Source: RYN-230 sp963768945 (GTDB taxonomy: Bacteria > Actinomycetota > Actinomycetes > Streptosporangiales > Streptosporangiaceae). From it: a stretch of DNA of 64,000 nucleotides. The DNA is taken from NCBI GenBank assembly GCA_963768945.1, contig CAVYJW010000005.1, positions 248,001-312,000 of the forward strand, read 5' to 3'. Below are positions 32,672-40,129 of the stretch, one piece after another. A model generated the notes under the pieces. It ran no database searches. It saw only the letters and a program-made list of their open reading frames with translations, and had not been told where the DNA came from. Made by a program: the position numbers and the translations under genes. Each line of letters starts with the position of its first letter. Position 1 is the stretch's first letter.

Positions 32672-32925
32672 GGCCCGCTCCAGCGCTGGCTCGCGGGCAG
32701 GGTCCGAGGCGACCATCTGGCCAGGATGCGCCCCGGCCCGTAGGCTCCAGTAGCAGTTTAGGATTTTCTTTCGCAAATGTTTTCGGATGGACTCAGCTCG
32801 CCGAGCCGGGCCTCCTGATCAGCGCTGCCCCAGTGTTCACGGTTTGTGACGTGCAGAGTGAGCTCCTGCGGGTAGTCAGGGCGGCCTGGGCGCAGCGTGG
32901 CGGCCCAACTATCTGAGGGGGAGCC

Positions 32926-33048
32926 ATGCGCGGACAACACCACGCGGGAACGAAGAACTCCAGCGGGAACACCAGCGCAGTCGTGGGCGCGACGGTGGTC
33001 GCGCTGCTGATACTGCTGGCCGTCGTGATCTTCCTGGCGGTGGGCTAA
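32926..33048 (+). CDS. Small membrane protein (40 aa)
   Basis: MRGQHHAGTKNSSGNTSAVV followed by a single transmembrane helix ending FLAVG. GAGGGGGAG sits just before ATG 32926, a strong ribosome-binding site, which supports real expression. An AT-rich pocket at 32755-32785 upstream may hold the promoter. Function unknown. Confidence 0.6.
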   Translation: MRGQHHAGTKNSSGNTSAVVGATVVALLILLAVVIFLAVG

Positions 33049-33104
33049 GAGCCTTCGCCGGGCCCAGCCCGCCGGGGCGGCCCGGCCACCAGGGGTAGGC
33101 CCGG

Positions 33105-33914
33105 CTAGGCCTGCTCGGTCGGGCGGATAAGCACCTCGTTGACCGCTACGTGCCGCGGCCTCGTGACGATGTACGCGATCAAGTCCGCGATGTCCTCGGC
33201 ACCCATCGGCTGCATGCCGGTGACCTGGCTGCGCATGGCCTCGAACACCTCGGGCCGGTTGTGGCCGGCCAGTTCGGTCGCCGTGGCGCCGGGCTCGACC
33301 AGCGAGACCCGCACGTGCCGCTGGGTGACCTCCAGGCGCAGCGCCTCACTGAACGCGCCGATGCCGTGCTTGGTCAGGTTGTAGACGGCGGTGCCGTTGC
33401 GGACGATCCGGCCGGCCGTCGAGCTGATGTTCACCATGTCGGCGACCCGGCGCGGGCCGTCCTCGGCCGCGCTCAGCAGGTACGGCAGCGCTGCGTGCGC
33501 GCAGTACAGCAGCCCCATCACGTTGAGGTCGACCATCCGCTGCCACTCCGGCAAGGGAGCGCCCACCGCGGGGCCCAGCAGCATCACGCCCGCGTTGTTG
33601 ACGAGCGTGTCGAGGCGGCCCAATTCGGCGACCGTCCGTGCGACAGCGTCCGTCGCCCGCCGCTCGTCGGTGATGTCCGACTCCAGCACGAGGACGGTCC
33701 CGCCCTGCTCGCGGATGCGCGCGGCGAGCTCCTCCAGCCGGTCCTTGCGCCGGGCCGCGACGGCCACCGCCGCGCCCTCGGCCGCGAGCGCGACGGCCGT
33801 GGCCGCCCCGATGCCGCTCGACGCCCCGGTCACCAGCGCGACCGTGCCGTCCAGCCTGGTCCGTCCGTTGCCCATCGCGGGCGCCGCCTGGTCGAAGAAG
33901 GGTGTCTCGGGCAT
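33105..33914 (-). CDS. SDR-family NAD(P)-dependent oxidoreductase
   Basis: A 269-residue classical SDR. It has the cofactor motif TGASSGIG, NNAG (LVNNAGVM), the catalytic Ser (NISSTAGR) and YNLTK with the catalytic Tyr and Lys. The ARRKDRLEEL region suggests NADP(H). GAGGAG lies seven bases before ATG 33914. Substrate unknown. Confidence 0.92.
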   Translation of the reverse strand: MPETPFFDQAAPAMGNGRTRLDGTVALVTGASSGIGAATAVALAAEGAAVAVAARRKDRLEELAARIREQGGTVLVLESDITDERRATDAVARTVAELGRLDTLVNNAGVMLLGPAVGAPLPEWQRMVDLNVMGLLYCAHAALPYLLSAAEDGPRRVADMVNISSTAGRIVRNGTAVYNLTKHGIGAFSEALRLEVTQRHVRVSLVEPGATATELAGHNRPEVFEAMRSQVTGMQPMGAEDIADLIAYIVTRPRHVAVNEVLIRPTEQA

Positions 33915-33924
33915 GACTGAACTC

Positions 33925-33954
33925 CTCAATCCGCTGCTGCTCAATCCGCTGCTG
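33925..33954. repeat. 15-nt direct repeat, 2 copies
   Basis: CTCAATCCGCTGCTG occurs twice in tandem just upstream of the SDR start. Confidence 0.85.
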
Positions 33955-34115
33955 CCGCCGTCCCCGCCGCCGCGTTTCAGCCAGCTCAGAGCCGCGGACT
34001 GACTAGAGGATCCTTCGTTACCCCCAGTCTAACCGGAGCCCCCTCCGCTTGGACCACCGTCACCAGCGCGCGGCACCGACGGCGTCCCTACCCCCTAGTC
34101 GTCGAAGCGGGAGCG

Positions 34116-34154
34116 AGCCGGGGCACGGAGCACACAGTGCTCCGTGCCCCGGCT
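34116..34154. terminator. Very stable hairpin (18-bp stem, 3-nt loop)
   Basis: Left arm 34116-34133 and right arm 34137-34154 are perfectly complementary around ACA. It lies between the end of the 101-residue gene and the upstream region of the SDR gene and would terminate the former (minus strand), 52 bases after its stop. Confidence 0.75.
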
Positions 34155-34205
34155 GTTCCCGCGTCAGACCAACCCCAGGGGCCAGCAGCCTGGCGTCCCG
34201 AGAAC

Positions 34206-34511
34206 TCAGCTGAACAGGCAGAGTTCCAGGATGAGGGCTTCCACGGCGCCCTCGCGCTCCTCTGGCTTCCCGTACCGTACGGAGCGGCCAATCTCGGTTC
34301 CGATGTCGAACTCATCGAGGTAACGGAAGATCCCTTCACGGCCGTGTCCCAGCGCGATGTCGTACCCGAGCAGGAGGGCGGCGTGATGCATCTCGGACGT
34401 CGCCACCCTGTTGAGTACAGCTCGCATGATGCGGCTCTTCAGACCACGAGCCCGTCGGGTGATCCACTGGCGGCGATGGCGTCCCCTCACGCTGTCGCGC
34501 ACATCTAACAT
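34206..34511 (-). CDS. Hypothetical protein (101 aa)
   Basis: Not recognised. A helical basic first half (RGRHRRQWITRRARGLKSRIMRAVLNRVATSEMHHAALLLGYDIALGHG) and an acidic second half (YLDEFDIGTEIGRSVRYGKPEEREGAVEALILELCLFS). ATG 34511 with GAGG seven bases upstream. A strong hairpin follows the stop. Confidence 0.6.
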   Translation of the reverse strand: MLDVRDSVRGRHRRQWITRRARGLKSRIMRAVLNRVATSEMHHAALLLGYDIALGHGREGIFRYLDEFDIGTEIGRSVRYGKPEEREGAVEALILELCLFS

Positions 34512-34672
34512 GCCTGGCCCTCTTTCGTTAGCGGGGTTCGGTCCTCGGCCCGGCCAGGCTCCCCCCCAGCCGTGCCCCACTTTCTAACAGAGAGACGCCT
34601 AGCAGTCGCTCTAGGTGCACAGAATCCTCACATCAGATGGATCTCGGCACGCGGAAGAGGCGGCGGCCGCTC

Positions 34673-35563
34673 TCAGCCGACTACTGGGCCGCGGCGGAAG
34701 CGGGTGAACCAGCCGGGGCGCACGTCCCATCGCATCGTGGTCACGTCCAGGGCGGCGAAGTTCCGCAGCCGGTTGTCCGTGTCCAGGCCGGTCACCTTCA
34801 CCGGCCCATAGCCGAAGTCACAAGTCCGCTGGTAGGCGCGGTGCAGGTGGCCGTGCATGAGGTAGGCCGGCATGACCGCGTCCACGATGCGCTGCACGCG
34901 CCGGCGATGGGCGTCGTTGCGGGCCAGGTCCTCGGGCGCCCAGTCTGCAGGAGGGTGGGCGAAGGTGTGGGCGACGCCGGACGGGCAGTCGTGACAGACC
35001 ATGACGTCGGCGTGACCGCTGCTGGAGAGGGTCACTTCCTGTGCGGTGGTGATCTCCTCCTGTGGCCACCAGTCCACGCCCTCGACGCGGACCGCGCGGT
35101 CCAGGCTTACCGCGCCCCCGCAGGCGAGCCAGGTCAGGCCCTGCCAGCTCCAGCGGTAACCGCGCGGCAGGTGCATGATCCGCGGCACCACCGTCACGCG
35201 CCCGTCAGGCCCGGGCTTGCGATCCAGCTGGTCGAGCCGGTCGAAATCCTCGTGGTTGCCGTCCACGAACCACAGTTCAGCCCCGGCCCCGGCCAGGGCC
35301 TCGCTGACCCGGTCCAGGTAGACCTCACCGGCCTTGTCCGGCCAGATGCCGAAGTCCCCGAGGTGCAGAATGAGCCGCTGGCTCTCGCCCGCGAGCAGGC
35401 TCGGGACCCGCCGGATGACGCTGACCGCCCACTCCTCATCGCCGTGCCAGTCTCCGGCGACCACGATCCGCCGCGGGCCGCCGGCCGCCGTAGGTGCCTC
35501 CCCGGACGACTCGGACGACTCAGACGACTCGGCGCTCGGAGCGTCCGGGGATGCAGCGGCCAT
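34673..35563 (-). CDS. Calcineurin-like metallophosphoesterase
   Basis: A 296-residue metal-dependent phosphoesterase. The motifs are AGDWHGD (D-x-H), LHLGDFGIWP (GD), FVDGNHEDFDRL (GNHE), VMVCHDCPSG (H) and YLMHGHLHRAY (GHxH), with all metal ligands present. The N-terminus is a Ser/Glu-rich disordered stretch. ATG 35563 is taken as start. It is divergent from the hen1-pnkp operon; whether it takes part in RNA metabolism is not shown. Pnkp carries its own separate phosphatase domain. Confidence 0.88.
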   Translation of the reverse strand: MAAASPDAPSAESSESSESSGEAPTAAGGPRRIVVAGDWHGDEEWAVSVIRRVPSLLAGESQRLILHLGDFGIWPDKAGEVYLDRVSEALAGAGAELWFVDGNHEDFDRLDQLDRKPGPDGRVTVVPRIMHLPRGYRWSWQGLTWLACGGAVSLDRAVRVEGVDWWPQEEITTAQEVTLSSSGHADVMVCHDCPSGVAHTFAHPPADWAPEDLARNDAHRRRVQRIVDAVMPAYLMHGHLHRAYQRTCDFGYGPVKVTGLDTDNRLRNFAALDVTTMRWDVRPGWFTRFRRGPVVG

Positions 35564-35835
35564 GACTGAGTTGTAGCCGCTGGACAATCATTCCGCCAGG
35601 GGGCCGGCCGTGGGCTGCGGGGCAGGACCCGCGCGAGTGACGCCCGCACGCACGCAGTTTTGGACGCGGGGCAGCATCGATGGGTCTACTGAGGCAGTGA
35701 CGAGTCATGCGCCATCCGTAGCGGCGGCGGGGGCTCGGGCATCCCGGTTGTCAGCGGGCAATTTACCCGGAAGCCAGCCAGGGCCCGGCTATGCCAGGAT
35801 CGTGCAGTGACCTGCGACCTCGCGGAAAGCAGCCG

Positions 35836-37329
35836 ATGCTTCTGACCATCACGCTCACCGAGCCACCGGCGACGGATCTGGGCTACCTGCTGCACAAGCA
35901 CCCGGACCGGCTGCAGAGCTTCGCCGTGTCCGCGGGCCAAGCGCACGTCTTCTATCCCGAGGCCGCCGAGGAGCGCTGCACCGCGGCGTTGCTGCTGGAG
36001 ATCGACCCGATCGGGCTGGTCCGCGGCCACCCGCGGTCCGGGTCAGGCGGCCCCGAGGCGTTTTCCCTCGCCGAGTACGTCAACGACCGGCCCTACGCGG
36101 CCTCGTCGATGCTGGCCGTCGCGCTGGGCAGGGTCTTCCGCACCGCGATGACCGGCCGCTGTGACGCCCGCCCGGACCTGGCCGCCCGCACGCTGCCGCT
36201 GGAGATCAGCATCCCCGCGCTGTCCTGCCGCGGCGGCACCGACCTGGCGCACCGGCTGCTCAGGCCGTTGGGCTGGGACGTGCTGGCCCGGCCGATCCCG
36301 CTCGACCCGGAACTGCCGGACTGGGGCGATTCCCGGTACTTCACCGTCCGGCTGACCGGCCGGGCCCGGCTGGCCGACGCGCTCAGCCACCTCTACGTGC
36401 TGCTGCCGGTGCTGGACGACACCAAGCACTACTGGGTTGACGCTGGCGAGATCGGCAAGTTGCTCCGCGCCGGCGGGGACTGGCTGGCCACGCACCCCGA
36501 GCGGGACCTGATCACCCACCGTTACCTGGCCCATCAGCGGCAGTACGCCGCGACCGCGGTGGCGCGCCTCGCCGAGGTGGACGACACGGAGCCGGAGGCC
36601 CTGGACAACGCGGTACCAGAGGCACCCGACACCGCGGTACCCGAGGCACCCGACCGCGCTGTCACTGGCACCGCGGCGCCCCGGAGTTCCCTGGCCCAGC
36701 AACGCCGCGAGGCCGTGCTCGTCGTCCTCCGTGACACGGTGCTGCGTGACACGGTGCTGCAGGACACCGTGCGGCAGGACACCGCCGCGCGGGTCGCCGA
36801 CCTCGGCTGCGGCGAGGGCAGCCTGGTCGCCCTGCTGCTCCGCGAACCGTCCGTGGCCCGGGTCCTCGGCGTCAACGTGTCCCACCGGGCCCTGGAACGA
36901 ACCGCCCAGCGGCTTCACCTGGACACGATGCCGGAGCGGCAGCGGGAGCGGGTGGAACTGCTGCAGTCGTCACTGACCTACGCTGACGCGCGGCTGGCCG
37001 GCCTGGACGCGGCGGTGCTCATGGAGGTCATCGAGCACGTGGACCCGCCGCGGCTCGGCGCGCTGGAGGAGACCGTGTTCGGCGCGGCGCGGCCCGGCAC
37101 GGTGGTGATCACCACGCCGAACGCGGAGCACAACGTGCGGTTCACCGCCCTGCGCCCCGGCGCGATGCGGCACCCGGACCACCGGTTCGAGTGGACCCGG
37201 CCGCAGTTCCGCGACTGGGCCGCCGGGGTGGCCGGCCGCCGCGGCTACCAGGTGCGCTTCCTGCCCGTCGGCCCGGAGGACCCCCATGTGGGCCCACCCA
37301 CCCAGATGGCGGTGTTCACCCGTGCCTAA
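35836..37329 (+). CDS. hen1: Bacterial Hen1: 3'-terminal RNA ribose 2'-O-methyltransferase
   Basis: A 497-residue partner of Pnkp in bacterial RNA repair. The N-terminal about 240 residues (MLLTITLTEPPATDLGYLLHKHP ... RYLAHQRQYAATAVARL) are the Hen1 N-domain, known in other bacteria to activate the Pnkp ligase. A disordered linker with VPEAPDTA-type repeats and RDTVL repeats follows. The C-terminal methyltransferase has the SAM motif VADLGCGEGSLVALLL and the metal-binding EVIEHVDPPRL that in Hen1 positions Mg/Mn at the RNA 3' end. It methylates the 2'-OH before sealing. The stop overlaps the pnkp start. Confidence 0.93.
   Translation: MLLTITLTEPPATDLGYLLHKHPDRLQSFAVSAGQAHVFYPEAAEERCTAALLLEIDPIGLVRGHPRSGSGGPEAFSLAEYVNDRPYAASSMLAVALGRVFRTAMTGRCDARPDLAARTLPLEISIPALSCRGGTDLAHRLLRPLGWDVLARPIPLDPELPDWGDSRYFTVRLTGRARLADALSHLYVLLPVLDDTKHYWVDAGEIGKLLRAGGDWLATHPERDLITHRYLAHQRQYAATAVARLAEVDDTEPEALDNAVPEAPDTAVPEAPDRAVTGTAAPRSSLAQQRREAVLVVLRDTVLRDTVLQDTVRQDTAARVADLGCGEGSLVALLLREPSVARVLGVNVSHRALERTAQRLHLDTMPERQRERVELLQSSLTYADARLAGLDAAVLMEVIEHVDPPRLGALEETVFGAARPGTVVITTPNAEHNVRFTALRPGAMRHPDHRFEWTRPQFRDWAAGVAGRRGYQVRFLPVGPEDPHVGPPTQMAVFTRA
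36730..36789 (+). repeat. 15-nt tandem repeat, 4 copies, in the hen1 linker
   Basis: CGTGACACGGTGCTG twice exactly, then two diverged copies. It encodes RDTVL-RDTVL-QDTVR-QDTAA just before the methyltransferase domain. Confidence 0.9.
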
Positions 37330-40090
37330 CCCAGCTACCACTGAGCCAGCCGACGGCGAACCGGTCAGCACCGAACCAGCGGACACGGAATCAGCAGGCA
37401 GTGGACCCCGGGAACTCGGCATCCCCGAGCTGTCCCTGGTCGTCCTGATCGGGGTGTCCGGCTCAGGCAAGACCACGTTCGCCCGCCGGCACTTCGGGCC
37501 GTTCGAGGTGATCTCCAGCGACTTCTGCCGGGGCCTGGTCGCCGACGACGAGAACGACCAGGCCGCCACCCCCGACGCGTTCGACGTGCTCACCTACATC
37601 GCGGGCAAGCGCCTGGCGGCAGGCCGGCTGACGGTGGTGGACGCGACGAATGTGCAGCCCGCCGCGCGCAAGCAGTTCGTGGAACTGGCCCGCGCGCACG
37701 ACGTGCTGCCCGTCGCGATCGTGCTGGACCTGCCGAAAAGTCTTTGCACGCAACGAAATTCGGGTCGGGCGGACCGTACGTTCGCAAGCTCGGTCATTCA
37801 CCGCCAGCATGACCAGCTGCGCCGGTCGTTGCGCGCACTCAACCGGGAGGGCTTCCGCAAAGTCCATGTGCTGCGCACCCCCGCCCAGGTCGAGGCGGCT
37901 GTAGTGGTCCGTGAGCGGCTCCTCACCGACTACCGCGACCGGACCGGGCCGTTCGACGTGATCGGCGACGTGCACGGCTGCCGTACCGAACTGGAGGCGC
38001 TCCTGGGCAGGCTTGGCTACCGGGTCAGCCGGGACGCGTCAGGCCGGCCGGTCGACGCCGTGCCGCCGGAGGGCCGGAGCGCCGTGTTCCTTGGCGACCT
38101 GGTGGACCGGGGCCCGGACTCGCCCGGGGTGCTCCGGCTGGTGATGGGCATGGTGGCGGCGGGCCACGCGCTGGCCGTGCCCGGCAACCACGAGAACAAG
38201 CTGACCCGCGCCCTGTCCGGGCGGAACGTGCAGGTCAGTCACGGCCTGGCCGAGACCCTCAGCCAGCTGGCCGGCGAGGACGAGGGGTTCCGCAAGGCCG
38301 TCGCCGACTTCTGCCACGGGCTCGTCTCGCACCTGGTGCTCGACGGTGGCCGGCTGGTAGTGGCACACGCCGGGCTGAAAGAGGCGTACCACGGCCGCGC
38401 ATCGGGCCGGGTGCGCAGCTTCGCGCTGTACGGAGATACCACCGGGGAGACCGACGAGTTCGGGCTGCCGGTCCGCTACCCGTGGGCCAATGACTACCGA
38501 GGCCGGGCCATGGTCCTGTACGGGCACACGCCCACGCCGGACCCGGAGTGGGTCAACAACACCATGTGCCTGGACACCGGCTGCGTGTTCGGCGGCCGGC
38601 TGACCGCGCTGCGCTATCCCGAGAAGGAGATCGTGTCGGTCCCCGCCGGGCGGGTCTGGTACGAGCCCGCCCGCCCCTTCCCGCCGTCTAAGCCTCCCGC
38701 GACCACCAGCCCCCCCGCGCGGCGTGATCCCGGGGTCCTGGACATTACCGACGTGCTGGGCAAGCGCGTCATCGAGACCGGGCACCACGGCCGGGTCACG
38801 GTCCGCGAGGAGAACGCGGCCGGTGCGCTCGAGGTGATGAGCCGGTTCGCGGTCGATCCCCGGTGGCTGCTCTACCTGCCGCCGACCATGGCCCCATCCC
38901 CCACGTCCAGCCGGCCGGACCTGCTGGAGCACCCGGCCGAGGCGTTCGCGGCGTACCAGGCGGAGGGCGTCACCGACGTGCTCTGCGAGGAAAAGCACAT
39001 GGGCTCGCGGGCTGTGCTGCTCGCCTGCCGGGACGAGGAGACGGCCCGGGCCCGGTTCGGGGTGCCGGACGGCATGCCGGGGGCGATGTACACCCGGACC
39101 GGGCGGCCGTTCTTCGGGGCGGACCGTAGGCCGGCCGGGGAACAGAGCGGGCCGGGCCGTAGGCCGGCCGGGGAACAGAGCGGACCGGGCCGTAGCCCGG
39201 CCCGGGAACAGAGCGGGCCGGGCCGGGAACAGAGCCCGCCCGCGACCACCCGTCAGCTCCTGGACGCGGTGCGCGCCGGGATCGGTGCAGCCGGCCTCTG
39301 GGACGAGCTGAGCACCGGGTGGGTGCTGCTCGACTGCGAGCTGATGCCCTGGTCGGTCAAGGCCGGGGATCTGCTGCGGCACCAGTACGCCGCGGTCGGC
39401 GCCGCGGCGCGGGCCGCGCTGCCGCAGGCTGCCCGGCTGCTCGGGGAGGCCGCGGCCCGCGGAGTCGACGTGGCGGCGCTCGCCGCGCGGACGAGCGCCC
39501 GGGCCGCCAACGCCGAGGCGTTCACCGCCGCGTACCGCCGGTACTGCTGGCCGGTCGACGGCCTGGACGGGGTGCGGCTGGCCCCGTTCCAGGTGCTGGC
39601 CACGGAGAGCGCCGTCTACCACGAGCGTGATCACGGCTGGCATCTGGGGCTGGCCGACCGGCTGGCCAGCGCCGCCCCGCGACTGGTCACAGTGACCCGG
39701 CGGCTGCGGGTGGACACCACGGACCCGCACTCGGTGGCGGCCGGGATCACCTGGTGGGAAGACCTCACCGCGTCCGGTGGCGAGGGCATGGTGGTCAAGC
39801 CGTACGCCAACCTGACCCGGGCCGGGCGCGGCCTGGCCCAGCCCGGCATCAAGGTCCGCGGCCGGGAGTACCTGCGCATCATCTATGGCCCCGACTACAC
39901 CGAGCCCGCCAACCTGGCCCGGCTCAGGGACCGCAACCTCGGCCGCAAGCGCTCGCTGGCCTTGCGGGAGTACGCCCTGGGACTCGAGGCCCTGGAACGG
40001 GGTGCGCGGGGCGACCCGTTGTGGCGGATCCACGAGGCCGTGTTCGGCGTGCTTGCACTGGAATCCGAGCCCGTCGACCCCCGTTTGTAG
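37322..40090 (+). CDS. pnkp: Polynucleotide kinase-phosphatase/ligase Pnkp (RNA repair)
   Basis: A 922-residue three-domain RNA end-healing enzyme. The N-terminal kinase has P-loop GVSGSGKTTFARRHF at about residue 43. The metallophosphatase at about 215-380 has DVHGCRTE, GDLVDRGPDSPG and GNHENK. The C-terminal nucleotidyltransferase has EEKHMGSR (adenylated Lys) at about 556, GGEGMVVKPY and KVRGREYLR. It converts broken tRNA ends to 5'-phosphate and 3'-OH and, with Hen1, reseals them. A 33-nt triplicate repeat at 39125-39223 adds RPAGEQSGPGR linkers inside the ligase domain. GTG 37322 overlaps hen1 by 8 bases. Confidence 0.94.
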   Translation: MPNPATTEPADGEPVSTEPADTESAGSGPRELGIPELSLVVLIGVSGSGKTTFARRHFGPFEVISSDFCRGLVADDENDQAATPDAFDVLTYIAGKRLAAGRLTVVDATNVQPAARKQFVELARAHDVLPVAIVLDLPKSLCTQRNSGRADRTFASSVIHRQHDQLRRSLRALNREGFRKVHVLRTPAQVEAAVVVRERLLTDYRDRTGPFDVIGDVHGCRTELEALLGRLGYRVSRDASGRPVDAVPPEGRSAVFLGDLVDRGPDSPGVLRLVMGMVAAGHALAVPGNHENKLTRALSGRNVQVSHGLAETLSQLAGEDEGFRKAVADFCHGLVSHLVLDGGRLVVAHAGLKEAYHGRASGRVRSFALYGDTTGETDEFGLPVRYPWANDYRGRAMVLYGHTPTPDPEWVNNTMCLDTGCVFGGRLTALRYPEKEIVSVPAGRVWYEPARPFPPSKPPATTSPPARRDPGVLDITDVLGKRVIETGHHGRVTVREENAAGALEVMSRFAVDPRWLLYLPPTMAPSPTSSRPDLLEHPAEAFAAYQAEGVTDVLCEEKHMGSRAVLLACRDEETARARFGVPDGMPGAMYTRTGRPFFGADRRPAGEQSGPGRRPAGEQSGPGRSPAREQSGPGREQSPPATTRQLLDAVRAGIGAAGLWDELSTGWVLLDCELMPWSVKAGDLLRHQYAAVGAAARAALPQAARLLGEAAARGVDVAALAARTSARAANAEAFTAAYRRYCWPVDGLDGVRLAPFQVLATESAVYHERDHGWHLGLADRLASAAPRLVTVTRRLRVDTTDPHSVAAGITWWEDLTASGGEGMVVKPYANLTRAGRGLAQPGIKVRGREYLRIIYGPDYTEPANLARLRDRNLGRKRSLALREYALGLEALERGARGDPLWRIHEAVFGVLALESEPVDPRL
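39125..39223 (+). repeat. 33-nt tandem repeat, 3 copies, in pnkp
   Basis: Three in-frame copies encoding RRPAGEQSGPG-type peptides; the third is slightly diverged. It lies after ligase motif I and lengthens a loop. Confidence 0.92.
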
Positions 40091-40129
40091 CGCGGAGGGC
40101 CGGGGGGAGACGGTTTTCGTTGCGGAGAA

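Noticed and set aside
38039..40033. 664-codon minus-strand frame opposite pnkp
   Set aside because: Antisense of a gene with all catalytic motifs; Gly/Arg/Pro-rich composition typical of shadow frames.
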